Numbered from the stretch's first letter, positions 16,036 through 24,964 are shown. The stretch is 64,000 nucleotides of DNA from Mucilaginibacter sp. Bleaf8 (GCF_018390515.1 NZ_JAHBBK010000001.1:744001-808000); one strand, 5' to 3'. Numbers and translations: made by a program. The notes: a model not told the origin generated them from the letters alone.

Positions 16036-17496
16036 TTATTGACCTTGCGCTAAAGAGTAGCCCAGCTTATCGCCGAACTTCATCAGGAATTCCACAGAAC
16101 AAACTTTAACTGCGTCTGATACTTCCGATGCAATGTTAAAGATATCCTTTTGGCTCAACTCCACACCTTCTGTTTTTTCAAGACGAATACGGAACTGGTT
16201 AACCAGCTCGGTATAAACCGATCCGGTTGGCCAAACCTGTGTACCACGGTTTGAGATCATAATCAGATCAAACTTTTCGTTCAGCTTGCTTTTTGCTATC
16301 TCGGCAATTTCAGCAGGCTGCAGTTCTGATTCGATAAAGATATCCGCACCTAAGATTTCTTCTTTGATACCTGATTCTGTAACCGTGATTTTATTTTGAG
16401 TTGGACGGAAATCAACATTAGTTTTGCACTCAAAATTTGGCTGAGAGAACGCGCCACCGCTTGATGGATGCTTACCTAAATTAGCGATAATGCACTGTGC
16501 AAACTCGGTCGTATTAACCGATTTGGTTGAACGGTCGCCAAAATCGCCGGTGTGTACACCTTTTTCCAAAGTGTAAAGCAACGCATTTTCAATAGTAGCA
16601 GCGTTGGCGGTAAAGCCCATATAACGCAGCATTGATATGCCTGATAATAACAAGGCGGTTGGGTTAGCAATGTTACGGCCAGCAATATCCGGTGCAGTAC
16701 CATGTACAGCTTCGAAAATAGAAATATTATCCCCAATGTTAGCTGATGGTGCAAATCCTAAACCACCAACTAAACCAGCACACAGGTCAGATACGATATC
16801 GCCTTGCAGGTTAGTTAATACGATGGCTTGGAACATTTCTGGGTGGCTAACCAGTTTCATACAAAGGTCATCCACAATAATATCAGATGCCTGAATGTCT
16901 GGATAACCTTTAGCTACTTCGTAAAAAGTTTCCAAAAACAAACCGTCGGTCAGTTTCATGATGTTGGCTTTGTGACCGCAAGCCAGTTTTTTCAAACCCT
17001 TGCGGCGAGCCATCTCAAACGCATAACGAATTACCTGAGCCGATCCCGGACGGGTAATGATACGACGGCCTACGGCTACGTCATTCGTAAGCATATGCTC
17101 AATACCACCATAAGTATCCTCAATATTTTCACGAATGATAGTAAGGTTGATAGGAATACCGGCTTTAGAAAAAACGGTTTGTACACCATTCAGTGTTCTG
17201 AAATCCCGCTGGTTGGCGTAGGTATTCCAAACTTTACGGGCAGTTACGTTGATACTTTTAACGCCTTTTCCTTTAGGGGTTTCCATCGGACCTTTGAACA
17301 GGATACCCAAGTTTTCGATGGTTTGCATGGCGGCATCGGTCATACCGGTAGAGTGGCCTGCATCGAAATAGGATTTACCCATTTCTACAAATTCATACGC
17401 CAGAGGTACTTCGTTAGCCTCAAAAATATTTAAAACGGCCTCCATTATTTCCGGGCCGATTCCGTCGCCTTTAGCTACAGCTATTTTTGTCTTCAT
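16036..17496 (-). CDS. icd: Isocitrate dehydrogenase, cofactor residues of NAD type
   Basis: This 486-residue TCA-cycle enzyme converts isocitrate to 2-oxoglutarate and CO2. The N-terminal KGDGIGPEIME block, NLTIIRENIEDTYGG and the NLQGDIVSDL metal-binding region are intact. It is of the long Thermus-like type, with about 140 extra C-terminal residues beyond the core. The motif HGTAPDIAG at 265-273 has Asp270-Ile271 where the NADP-dependent E. coli enzyme has Lys344-Tyr345. Asp-Ile is the established pattern of NAD-dependent enzymes, so NAD is the likely cofactor although such genes are often labelled NADP-dependent. It is monocistronic with its own promoter and terminator. Confidence 0.94.
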   Translation of the reverse strand: MKTKIAVAKGDGIGPEIMEAVLNIFEANEVPLAYEFVEMGKSYFDAGHSTGMTDAAMQTIENLGILFKGPMETPKGKGVKSINVTARKVWNTYANQRDFRTLNGVQTVFSKAGIPINLTIIRENIEDTYGGIEHMLTNDVAVGRRIITRPGSAQVIRYAFEMARRKGLKKLACGHKANIMKLTDGLFLETFYEVAKGYPDIQASDIIVDDLCMKLVSHPEMFQAIVLTNLQGDIVSDLCAGLVGGLGFAPSANIGDNISIFEAVHGTAPDIAGRNIANPTALLLSGISMLRYMGFTANAATIENALLYTLEKGVHTGDFGDRSTKSVNTTEFAQCIIANLGKHPSSGGAFSQPNFECKTNVDFRPTQNKITVTESGIKEEILGADIFIESELQPAEIAEIAKSKLNEKFDLIMISNRGTQVWPTGSVYTELVNQFRIRLEKTEGVELSQKDIFNIASEVSDAVKVCSVEFLMKFGDKLGYSLAQGQ

Positions 17497-17527
17497 CAGG
17501 AAAAGTCTTATTTATTAAATAACGCGC

Positions 17528-17535
17528 CAAATATA
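17528..17535 (-). promoter_or_regulatory. Predicted -7 element TATATTTG for isocitrate dehydrogenase
   Basis: Exact TAnnTTTG on the minus strand, 31 bases upstream of the ATG at 17496. No good -33 TTG. Confidence 0.5.
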
Positions 17536-17616
17536 CGGCTTAATGTGGCAACATCATATCATATAAATTGATTTAGGCTTTTTGAAAGTTTTGCGCTAAA
17601 ATTGTATTGTCAAATT

Positions 17617-18756
17617 ATGAAAGCATTTTACGGAGATTTAAGATTAGGAATTTTAGGCGGCGGACAGTTAGGACGCATGCTGATACAACAGGCCATTAAT
17701 TATAATGTAACCATTAAAGTGCTTGATCCTGACCGCGAAGCACCTTGCCGCAAGCTGTGCGAAGAGTTTGTTGTGGGTTCGCTGAGCGATTACGAAACTG
17801 TTTATAACTTTGGTAAAAAGGTAGACCTCCTTACCATTGAAATTGAAAAAGTAAACGTTGATGCGCTGGAGCAACTGGAAAAAGAAGGCGTAATTGTTTA
17901 CCCGCAGCCACGCGTTATCCGGTTGATACAGGATAAAGGCTTGCAAAAGCAGTTCTTTAAAGAGAATGATATTCCTACTGCTGAGTTTCAGATCATATCA
18001 TCGCCGCAACAATTAAGGCAGAGCCTTATCCCATTCCCTTACATTCAAAAGTTGCGCCGCGATGGCTACGATGGCAAGGGTGTATACAAGGTGGTAGACG
18101 ATTCTTACCTGGAAAATGCCTTTACCGAGCCAAGCCTTATTGAACGCTGGGTTGATTTTGAAAAAGAAATTGCGGTGATTGTTGCCCGTAATGAAAACGG
18201 CGAGGTAAAAACCTTCCCGTTGGTTGAAATGGAGTTTAACCCGCAAGCCAACCTCGTGGAATTTTTGATATCTCCCTCGGCCTTATCGTTCGATATACAG
18301 CAGGAAGCCGTAGATATCGCCCGTAAAATAGCCGACAGCCTAAAAATTGTGGGCTTGCTGGCGGTTGAAATGTTTGTTGACAAAAACGGCCAAGTACTGG
18401 TAAACGAGCTGGCCCCCCGCCCACATAACAGCGGTCATCAAACTATCGAAAGCAATATCGTGTCGCAGTTTGAACAGCACCTGCGTGCCATATTTAACCA
18501 ACCACTGGGCGATACGGCAAGTACTACTAACGCCGTTATGGTAAACGTACTGGGCGAACCGGGTTACGAAGGCCCCGCAATTTATCAGGGCATCGAAAAA
18601 ATATTGAAATGCTCTGGCGTTTACGTTCACTTATATGGCAAAGCCTTAACCAAACCCTTCCGCAAGATGGGCCACGTTACCATTGTGGATATTGACCGAG
18701 AGAAAGCCATAGAAAAAGCAAGATATGTGCAAAGCACCCTTAAGGTGATCAGCTAA
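17617..18756 (+). CDS. purK: 5-(carboxyamino)imidazole ribonucleotide synthase
   Basis: This 379-residue ATP-grasp enzyme of purine synthesis carboxylates AIR to N5-CAIR using ATP and bicarbonate. The N-terminal LGILGGGQLGRML block binds substrate. The ATP-grasp region contains KLRRDGYDGKGVY and the metal-site block LVNELAPRPHNSGHQT. The ATG at 17617 gives the family N-terminus MKAFYGDLRLG; the upstream TTG at 17602 is less likely. purE, the next enzyme, lies 100 bases downstream on the same strand. Confidence 0.96.
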   Translation: MKAFYGDLRLGILGGGQLGRMLIQQAINYNVTIKVLDPDREAPCRKLCEEFVVGSLSDYETVYNFGKKVDLLTIEIEKVNVDALEQLEKEGVIVYPQPRVIRLIQDKGLQKQFFKENDIPTAEFQIISSPQQLRQSLIPFPYIQKLRRDGYDGKGVYKVVDDSYLENAFTEPSLIERWVDFEKEIAVIVARNENGEVKTFPLVEMEFNPQANLVEFLISPSALSFDIQQEAVDIARKIADSLKIVGLLAVEMFVDKNGQVLVNELAPRPHNSGHQTIESNIVSQFEQHLRAIFNQPLGDTASTTNAVMVNVLGEPGYEGPAIYQGIEKILKCSGVYVHLYGKALTKPFRKMGHVTIVDIDREKAIEKARYVQSTLKVIS

Positions 18757-18856
18757 ATTTACAGAACATCATTATTGCAAAATTGAAATGCATGATGTAG
18801 TATCTATTTAAGCATCGGCATTTGAACTTTACAATAATATTTACCAAAAAATCCAG

Positions 18857-19375
18857 ATGAATCAAACCAAAATTGGCATCATTATGGGCAGCAAGTCTGA
18901 CCTGAACATTATGAATGATGCTGCTAATATTTTAAAGGAATTAGGCGTAGCTTATGAGATCACTGTAGTATCGGCACACCGTACGCCTGACCGTTTATTT
19001 GAGTACGCCAAAGCGGCCGCCAACCGTGGGCTTAAAGTAATCATTGCAGGAGCCGGTGGTGCTGCTCACTTACCAGGTATGGTAGCGTCATTAACTCACC
19101 TTCCTGTAATAGGTGTACCGGTAAAGTCAAGCAATTCAATTGATGGCTGGGATTCGGTTTTATCCATTCTGCAAATGCCTAATGGTATTCCCGTAGCTAC
19201 TGTTGCGTTAAATGCTGCAAAAAATGCCGGCTTACTGGCGGCACAAATATTAGCAACAGCCGATGAGCAAATCGCTCAAAACCTAATAAACTACAAAGAA
19301 CAACTGGCCGAAAAAGTACAGGAATCGGCACTGGAAATGAAAAACGAAGGTTATCCTTCTGAATACGACAAGTAG
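18857..19375 (+). CDS. purE: N5-carboxyaminoimidazole ribonucleotide mutase
   Basis: This 172-residue class I PurE moves the carboxyl group of N5-CAIR to carbon 4, giving CAIR. The signature [12 protein letters not shown] at the N-terminus, SAHRTPDRL (about 42-50) with the catalytic His, and the [11 protein letters not shown] loop (about 72-82) are intact. It works directly after PurK, and the two genes are probably one unit. Its stop codon lies in the left arm of a long inverted repeat. Confidence 0.97.
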   Translation: MNQTKIGIIMGSKSDLNIMNDAANILKELGVAYEITVVSAHRTPDRLFEYAKAAANRGLKVIIAGAGGAAHLPGMVASLTHLPVIGVPVKSSNSIDGWDSVLSILQMPNGIPVATVALNAAKNAGLLAAQILATADEQIAQNLINYKEQLAEKVQESALEMKNEGYPSEYDK

Positions 19376-19464
19376 TTTAAGTTGTGTGTTGTAAGTTATA
19401 TGTTTGAACTATCTGTTTTCCCAGAATTACATTCACAGATAACTTACAACACACAACTTAAACT
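19374..19464. terminator. Long bidirectional hairpin between purE and yqgE
   Basis: Two perfect 26-base arms (19374-19399 and 19439-19464) surround a 39-base spacer that holds a smaller inner stem ATCTGT/ACAGAT (19411-19416, 19435-19440). The arm is built from GT-rich words of the kind GTTGTGTGTTGTAAGTT. It fills the whole space between two converging genes and is probably a shared terminator, but the arms are much longer than usual and it could be a small dispersed repeat. Confidence 0.6.
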
Positions 19465-19466
19465 TT

Positions 19467-20030
19467 CTAATTCAGCATCGGATTCTCCGGGAAGTTGGCA
19501 ATGTGAGCATAGCGTTGGCCCAGGCTTATCACCACCTCACGCCACAGGTTTTGCTCATCATGCGTAAACAATATTTCGGGATTGAAATTATTAGCTACAA
19601 TCCAGGTATTCTCGGCAATCTCAGCGTCTAATTGACCGGGTGTCCAGCCTGAGTAACCGGCAAAAAAGCGTATCTCGTCTTCCTTCAGCTGGTAATCTGA
19701 TACCAGGCGCTTTACCTGCTCATAATCACCTCCCCAAAAAATACCGTCCCATATTTCAATGCCGCCTTCAATCTTGTCAGGGCAGCGATGTATAAAATGC
19801 AAAGTGTTGTTGGCTACAGGGCCACCTACATAAACCGGCATCTCGGAGTATGAGGTATCGGGCAGTACATCACCCAGCATGTACTCGCTCAGGTGATTTA
19901 AAACATATCCTAAAGTGCCTTCCTCCGAGTGCTCTGTTAAAAAAATAACCGAACGCTTAAAGTTCGGGTCCATCATAAATGGCTCTGATATCAGCAATCG
20001 GCCTGCGGCAGGTGAAATTGAACTTAGCAT
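19467..20030 (-). CDS. YqgE/AlgH family protein
   Basis: This 187-residue protein of the UPF0301 (YqgE/AlgH) family has the typical start AAGRLLISEPFMMDPNFKRSVIFL, then the EGTLGYVLNH block, the PVYVGGPV block at about 65-72 and the FAGYSGWTPGQLDAEI block at about 118-133. The biochemical role of the family is not settled. It is cytosolic and transcribed alone, converging on purE. Confidence 0.94.
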   Translation of the reverse strand: MLSSISPAAGRLLISEPFMMDPNFKRSVIFLTEHSEEGTLGYVLNHLSEYMLGDVLPDTSYSEMPVYVGGPVANNTLHFIHRCPDKIEGGIEIWDGIFWGGDYEQVKRLVSDYQLKEDEIRFFAGYSGWTPGQLDAEIAENTWIVANNFNPEILFTHDEQNLWREVVISLGQRYAHIANFPENPMLN

Positions 20031-20133
20031 AGTATTATTTTGTAATGTAACATACAGGTTAAAAATATGTTCATTTGAATGTATTAAGTACAGTTAACGC
20101 TAACATTTAGCTTATATTACTGCAAGCAATTTG

Positions 20134-20141
20134 TAAGTTTG
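20134..20141 (+). promoter_or_regulatory. Predicted -7 element TAAGTTTG for pdxH-nuoCD
   Basis: Exact TAnnTTTG ending 6 bases before the pdxH ATG at 20148, which implies an almost leaderless mRNA. It also argues against the in-frame TTG at 20139 as start. Confidence 0.5.
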
Positions 20142-20147
20142 CAACAA

Positions 20148-20795
20148 ATGGATCAACAGGATATACAAAACTTAAGGCAGGACTACCGCGCAGCTACTTT
20201 ATCGGAAGCTGAAACTGCCGGTGACCCGATACAACAATTTGAAAAGTGGTTTAATGAAGCCGTTAACGCGCAGATTTATGAGCCTAACGCCATGACCTTT
20301 TCAACCGCTACAAACAATGGCCGCCCGTCGGCACGGGTGCTGTTATTAAAAGGCTTTGGCCCCGAAGGCTTTACCTTTTTCACCAACTATATGAGCCGCA
20401 AAGGCAGAGAGCTGGCCAGAAACCCATGGGCTGCCATGACCTTTTTTTGGGGACCGATGGAAAGGCAAATACGCATAGAAGGCACCATCGAGAAACTGAG
20501 CAAAGAGCAATCAGAACAATATTTTCACTCACGCCCTAAGGGCAGCCAGGTTGGTGCTTTGGTATCTCCGCAAAGCCAGGAAATTGCCGACCGTAGCGTG
20601 CTTGAAAGCAAGCAGCAACAGCTGGAAGCCGAATATGCTGACAAAGAAGTACCTAAACCAGCTTATTGGGGTGGCTATATATTAAAGCCGCAATTGGTAG
20701 AGTTTTGGCAAGGCCGTTCAAGCCGTTTGCATGATCGTATTCTTTACAAAAAGTCGGACAAAAACAACTGGAAAAAAGTAAGATTAGCGCCATGA
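20148..20795 (+). CDS. pdxH: Pyridoxamine 5'-phosphate oxidase
   Basis: This 215-residue FMN enzyme oxidises pyridoxine or pyridoxamine 5'-phosphate to pyridoxal 5'-phosphate. It shows the ARVLLLKGF FMN-binding block, FFTNYMSRKGREL and the C-terminal family signature VEFWQGRSSRLHDRI. The stop TGA overlaps the nuoC ATG (ATGA), coupling PLP synthesis to complex I subunits in one operon. I know of no functional link between the two. The ATG at 20148 is preferred over the upstream TTG. Confidence 0.95.
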   Translation: MDQQDIQNLRQDYRAATLSEAETAGDPIQQFEKWFNEAVNAQIYEPNAMTFSTATNNGRPSARVLLLKGFGPEGFTFFTNYMSRKGRELARNPWAAMTFFWGPMERQIRIEGTIEKLSKEQSEQYFHSRPKGSQVGALVSPQSQEIADRSVLESKQQQLEAEYADKEVPKPAYWGGYILKPQLVEFWQGRSSRLHDRILYKKSDKNNWKKVRLAP

Positions 20796-21319
20796 TTTTT
20801 GAGGAAATCAAACAATTACTGGCCAATAAATTTGGTGAGGATGTTATTGTTGGTGAAGAAACCGGCGGTATGCAACCTGCTTTAATTATTGCTCCCGAAC
20901 GCATTGCCGACGTATGCCTCGAGCTTCGCGACAATGAGGCTACTTATTTTGATTTCCTTTCGTGCCTGTCGGGCGTGGATTACGGTACATCGGCCAATCG
21001 CTTTGGCGTGGTTTATCACCTGACATCTATCCCCTACCAAACACAATTAGTACTAAAAATAAGTAAGGAGCATGGCCGGAGTACGGATGATTTGCCAGTT
21101 TTCCCGACAGTATCCAACGTATACCGCACGGCCGACTGGCACGAACGTGAAGCGTATGACCTGTTAGGTATCTTTTTTGAAGGGCATGCAGACCTGAGAA
21201 GAATATTGTTACCTGACGATTGGGAGGGCTTTCCGGTAAGAAAAGATTATAAAGCGGCAGCGTACTACAAGGGTATTGCGATAGAATATCCGCCTCAAGA
21301 CAAATTCACATCTGATTAG
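20792..21319 (+). CDS. nuoC: NADH-quinone oxidoreductase subunit C
   Basis: This 175-residue peripheral-arm subunit of complex I ends with the family signature [37 protein letters not shown] (about 127-163). It is separate from nuoD, not fused as in enterobacteria. It overlaps pdxH by 4 bases and is followed by nuoD after 2 bases. Confidence 0.95.
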   Translation: MIFEEIKQLLANKFGEDVIVGEETGGMQPALIIAPERIADVCLELRDNEATYFDFLSCLSGVDYGTSANRFGVVYHLTSIPYQTQLVLKISKEHGRSTDDLPVFPTVSNVYRTADWHEREAYDLLGIFFEGHADLRRILLPDDWEGFPVRKDYKAAAYYKGIAIEYPPQDKFTSD

Positions 21320-21321
21320 TT

Positions 21322-22506
21322 ATGCAAAACGACGCACTTGAGAGATATTACAAAAAGATAGCGGAGGCTGCTACGCAGGATATGATACTCAATATGGGGC
21401 CGCAGCATCCTTCAACCCATGGCGTTTTACGTTTGGAGCTGATTACGGATGGTGAGATCATTAAAGAAGTAATACCACATGCCGGCTACCTGCACCGCTG
21501 CTTTGAAAAGCATGCAGAGTCGCTTACGTACCAACAAACCATTCCGTTTGTTGATCGTATGGACTACCTATCTTCCATGACCAATGCACACATTTGGGTT
21601 ATGGGTGTAGAAAAGATGTTGGGTATTGATAAAGAAATTCCAAAACGGGTTGAATATATACGCGTGCTGGTTTCGGAATTAAATCGCATAGCATCGCACT
21701 TAATTTCTATCGGCACGTATGGTATTGATATTGGCGCTTTTACGCCTTTTTTGTGGTGCTTTCGCGATCGTGAGCATATCTTAAACATGCTGGAGTGGGC
21801 GTCGGGCTCGCGTTTATTGTACAATTACATTTGGATTGGTGGTTTATTTTATGACCTGCCTGTTGGCTTTGAAGAACGTTGCCGCGAGTTTGTAGAGTAT
21901 TTCAAACCTAAAATGGTTGAACTTAACGAACTGCTTACCAACAACCAGATCTTCGTAAGCCGTACTGCCAACGTGGGTATTTTGCCGCTGGATGTAGCGA
22001 TTAATTATGGCTGCTCGGGCCCTATGTTGCGCGGATCGGGCTTGAAGTGGGATTTGCGCCGTATAGATAATTATTCGGTTTACCCTGAAATAGATTTTGA
22101 TATACCTGAAGGTAAGGGCCAAATGGGTAGTGTGGGCGATTGTTGGGACCGCAACAAAGTGCGCGTTGATGAGATAGGCGAATCGCTAAAAATCATTGAA
22201 CAATGCCTTGACCGGCTGCAAAAGGAGCTGAAACGTACGCCTGACTTTGATCCGCGCGCCAAACTGCCCCGTAAAATTATCCCGAAAGCACAAGACTTTT
22301 ACATGCGTGGTGAGGGCTCAAAGGGTGAGTTAGGTTACTACTTTATTGCCGATGGCAAATCAGAGATACCTTTCCGTGCCAAGGCACGTGGCCCAAGCTT
22401 TAACAACCTGCAAGTGATCGGCGAGATTGGTAAAGGTATCATGATCGCAGATCTCATCGCCATTATCGGCTCAATCGACTTTGTATTGGGTGAGTTAGAC
22501 CGATAA
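21322..22506 (+). CDS. nuoD: NADH-quinone oxidoreductase subunit D
   Basis: This 394-residue 49-kDa-type subunit forms the quinone-binding site with NuoB. The N-terminal [14 protein letters not shown] block, the GYLHRCFEK block with its conserved His and Arg, [20 protein letters not shown] and the C-terminal [29 protein letters not shown] are all present. It is complete. No nuoE follows, so the remaining complex I genes must lie elsewhere in the genome. Confidence 0.97.
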   Translation: MQNDALERYYKKIAEAATQDMILNMGPQHPSTHGVLRLELITDGEIIKEVIPHAGYLHRCFEKHAESLTYQQTIPFVDRMDYLSSMTNAHIWVMGVEKMLGIDKEIPKRVEYIRVLVSELNRIASHLISIGTYGIDIGAFTPFLWCFRDREHILNMLEWASGSRLLYNYIWIGGLFYDLPVGFEERCREFVEYFKPKMVELNELLTNNQIFVSRTANVGILPLDVAINYGCSGPMLRGSGLKWDLRRIDNYSVYPEIDFDIPEGKGQMGSVGDCWDRNKVRVDEIGESLKIIEQCLDRLQKELKRTPDFDPRAKLPRKIIPKAQDFYMRGEGSKGELGYYFIADGKSEIPFRAKARGPSFNNLQVIGEIGKGIMIADLIAIIGSIDFVLGELDR

Positions 22507-22577
22507 GGTGATGATATAAAATTCAGTAAACACTAATGCCGATTCAATTTCACTTTTCAAAAGCTTAAATAAAAACA

Positions 22578-22604
22578 AAAGCCTTCCGAAATTCGGAAGG
22601 CTTT
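22578..22604. terminator. Bidirectional terminator after nuoD
   Basis: Perfect 13-base arms (22578-22590 and 22592-22604; core GCCTTCCGAA/TTCGGAAGGC) around one central base lie between nuoD and the converging protease gene. Confidence 0.75.
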
Positions 22605-22655
22605 GTCATTTGTATATATAAATAGAGGGTTGAATTTACACTCGTCTTTAATCTA

Positions 22656-23762
22656 TCAATTATACACTTTTACCATAAACACATAGTTTTCCAGCTTTTT
22701 AATTTGCTGTTGGCGGCTTAGGTTTGATAATGCATTTTTACCTTTCAGGTTAATGTTATGTGCCGTACTGTCGGCATTTACGCTTTGTGCGGCCTTAAAT
22801 AAATACGCTGATTTTACTGCAAAAGCAGCACTTTCGGTTTGCGTTTGTTTACCGCTGATGATACCAATTACATTGCCCTTGCCATCCAGCAACGGACCGC
22901 CGCTATTGCCCGGATAAACAGGTAATGACACCTGATAAGCCGTAGTATCGCCGTTGTTGCCGGTTGCCGAACTTAAGTAACCTTTGCCATAGTAAAAATC
23001 ATCGCGCGGATAACCCAAGGTATATACGTCCTCACCCACATCGCTTTTCGATTTTTTAAAGGTGTAAGGTATAGCACCTAAACCGGTAAACGTGGTATCA
23101 TCTATTTTAAGAATAGCAATATCATGTGTGGGCTCTGTATAAATAAGCTTAGTATGGTAAGCATCGCCTGAGGCGTTTTGAACATATAATGAATCGGCAT
23201 CTTTTACCACATGATAGTTGGTAACAATATATCCGTTTGAGGTTAAAGCAAAGCCGGTACCGGTAAACTTGCTTGGCGTTACAATACGGCCGTTACTTTC
23301 AATGTGATTCATCAGCACATTGGTAGTACGTTTTACATTTTCGGTAGTTTGCTTTACCTTCTCCACCTCGCGTCGCAGCTCGGTGTAGTTAGACGTACCT
23401 TTGTTAAAATAGCCGGTAGAATACAGCGTAGCCAGCATGGCAAATATGGCTACAGATGCCGCAACAGATATTTTGGAGTGATGGTTGCGCCACATACGCA
23501 CAACCCAGCTTGGGTGTACAGTAAGCTCCTCGGCCAGCGCATGCACGTCAATTTCCTGGTGTATGGCATTCAGGCGTTTTTCCAGCTCAACACGCTCACC
23601 ATATTGCTTCAGCAGGTTTGTAAACTGCTGGTGCTCCACAACGCGGCTGTCAATAGCAGCATTTTCACGGCGCATGGTTTCAAAACGCAGCCTCTCCTCT
23701 TCGTTAAGCTCCCCGCTGAGGTAACGTTCAATTAATTCGGTCAATTGATGATCAGTACTCAT
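22656..23762 (-). CDS. Membrane-anchored trypsin-like serine protease with anti-sigma-like cytosolic domain
   Basis: The 368-residue protein has three parts. Residues 1-90 are helical and charged, opening with LTELIERYLSGELNEEERLRFE, the pattern seen at the start of many Bacteroidota anti-sigma factors; no zinc ligands are evident. Residues about 97-113 form a single transmembrane segment. After a short coiled segment (125-155), residues 160-345 are an S1C/DegP-like protease with catalytic His184 (NYHVV), Asp214 (HDIAIL) and Ser287 (PGNSGGP). No PDZ domain follows. The gene starts 17 bases after an ECF sigma gene in the same operon. I infer that it senses envelope stress and controls that sigma factor. 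Confidence 0.85.
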   Translation of the reverse strand: MSTDHQLTELIERYLSGELNEEERLRFETMRRENAAIDSRVVEHQQFTNLLKQYGERVELEKRLNAIHQEIDVHALAEELTVHPSWVVRMWRNHHSKISVAASVAIFAMLATLYSTGYFNKGTSNYTELRREVEKVKQTTENVKRTTNVLMNHIESNGRIVTPSKFTGTGFALTSNGYIVTNYHVVKDADSLYVQNASGDAYHTKLIYTEPTHDIAILKIDDTTFTGLGAIPYTFKKSKSDVGEDVYTLGYPRDDFYYGKGYLSSATGNNGDTTAYQVSLPVYPGNSGGPLLDGKGNVIGIISGKQTQTESAAFAVKSAYLFKAAQSVNADSTAHNINLKGKNALSNLSRQQQIKKLENYVFMVKVYN

Positions 23763-23779
23763 TTTGTCTCTTTCTCCTG

Positions 23780-24346
23780 TTACTGCTGAAAAAATAATTT
23801 TTTAAGCCGTTGCAGGCATTTATATTTCTGAGTTTTGGCATTATCCGCATTGGTGTATCCAAACCGTTCGCAGATATCCTGCATAGAATGGTTATGGATG
23901 TAAAAGTCTTCAATTATTGTTTTACAAGGCTCGCCAAGCAATTTTAAAGCACCTTCCATTTTCGAGAACTGAATGTCACGCTCTGTATGATGATCTGTAT
24001 CATCCTCAACCAATACATGGTTTTCAAAGTCCTTAATGTCGCCACCGTAGCGGCTCATCTGGTTCAGCCTTTTAAGCCAGAGCTTGCGGCATACCGAATA
24101 CAAAAATGTTTTCAGTTTGCTGCTCAATTCAAAATTGCCGGCTTTTACTTTATTATAAAGAACAATAATCGCTTCCTGGTAAATATCCTTTGCATCGTCA
24201 GCGGTTCCGTTGTTATTAATAATTAATTGCAATACCATCGGAAAATAAGCAACATATACACGCTTCAAAATATTTTCCGAATTATTAAGTATTCCTAAAA
24301 CAACCTCACTATCTGTTGGTGCTGAACTGTTTAACGCTTTACTCAC
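23780..24346 (-). CDS. ECF-type RNA polymerase sigma factor
   Basis: This 188-residue sigma-70 family protein has region 2 at about 25-95 (YFPMVLQLI, DAKDIYQEAIIVLYNKV, FLYSVCRKLWLKRL) and region 4 at about 130-185 (CKTIIEDFYIHNHSMQDICERFGY, followed by the recognition helix). The likely start is GTG at 24346, as no ATG precedes region 2. It is the first gene of an operon with the membrane protease. A 13-base inverted repeat upstream contains GTAAC-N17-CGT on its strand, resembling an ECF promoter, so it may activate itself. Confidence 0.88.
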   Translation of the reverse strand: MSKALNSSAPTDSEVVLGILNNSENILKRVYVAYFPMVLQLIINNNGTADDAKDIYQEAIIVLYNKVKAGNFELSSKLKTFLYSVCRKLWLKRLNQMSRYGGDIKDFENHVLVEDDTDHHTERDIQFSKMEGALKLLGEPCKTIIEDFYIHNHSMQDICERFGYTNADNAKTQKYKCLQRLKKLFFQQ

Positions 24347-24371
24347 TATTTAATACTGTTTATGCGAAATT

Positions 24372-24426
24372 GTAACCCATTATTGATAAAAAAAAATTAA
24401 AACGTAAATAAAAAATAATGGGTTAC
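24372..24426. promoter_or_regulatory. Divergent control region with 13-base inverted repeat
   Basis: Perfect arms at 24372-24384 (GTAACCCATTATT) and 24414-24426 (AATAATGGGTTAC) enclose a 29-base AT-rich spacer between the sigma gene and the first lipoprotein gene. Each arm presents the word GGGTTAC facing one of the two divergent genes, 32 bases before the sigma start and 51 bases before the lipoprotein start. On the minus strand GTAAC-N17-CGT also resembles an ECF-type -35/-10 pair. Binding by the local sigma factor or another regulator is an inference. Confidence 0.5.
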
Positions 24427-24470
24427 TTTTTAAACTACGAGTGGATTAATAAGAAATTAAACTACAAACT

Positions 24471-24662
24471 ATGAAAAACATTGTAAAGCTAATGAGTATT
24501 GCAGCTGTAGTTGCAACCTTTACTGCCTGCCAGGGAAACGGCAATGGCAACCGTGGAACCATGGACTCCGTTGCCACCCGCACCGATAGCAACGGCTCAT
24601 CTACCACAGTGGACACCATGCCTCGTACAGATACCGCCATGGCCGACACTGGCAAAAAATAA
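24471..24662 (+). CDS. Tiny Ser/Thr/Asp-rich lipoprotein 1 of the array
   Basis: A 63-residue lipoprotein: the signal peptide MKNIVKLMSIAAVVATFTAC ends in a lipobox, so the mature protein starts at Cys20. The remaining 43 residues are low-complexity and lack hydrophobic residues, with Gly/Asn first and then Asp/Thr/Ser. Three D-S/T-[AILMTV] O-glycosylation sequons are present (DSV, DTM, DTA). No known domain. It is first in a row of four similar genes divergent from the ECF sigma operon, spaced 33-119 bases apart. Confidence 0.8.
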   Translation: MKNIVKLMSIAAVVATFTACQGNGNGNRGTMDSVATRTDSNGSSTTVDTMPRTDTAMADTGKK

Positions 24663-24695
24663 CAATCATTTATTTATATCAATTAACTGAAAATC

Positions 24696-24911
24696 ATGAA
24701 AAACATCGTAAAAATCGCTATTGTAGCTGTAGCAGCTATCAGCTTTGCATCTTGTGACGCCAAAAAATCTGATTCAGTATCAGATTCAACCGCCATTGCT
24801 TCTGACTCAACCACCACGCTTACTTCGGGCGATACTACCAAAAACATGGATAGCATGCGTGCCGACAGTAATAGCATGCAGGCTGATACCAGCACCAGCA
24901 AGCCTGAGTAA
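24696..24911 (+). CDS. Tiny Ser/Thr/Asp-rich lipoprotein 2 of the array
   Basis: A 71-residue lipoprotein with signal peptide MKNIVKIAIVAVAAISFASC (Cys20) and a disordered acidic tail. The first six residues are identical to lipoprotein 1, pointing to duplication. It has five D-S/T-[AILMTV] sequons (DSV, DST twice, DTT, DSM) in about 50 residues. If glycosylated, it would be a mucin-like surface or periplasmic glycolipoprotein. No domain is recognised. Confidence 0.8.
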   Translation: MKNIVKIAIVAVAAISFASCDAKKSDSVSDSTAIASDSTTTLTSGDTTKNMDSMRADSNSMQADTSTSKPE

Positions 24912-24964
24912 TTGTTATCATTTTTATTAGCTCATCCTACATATCATTAATTCATTTTATAAAC

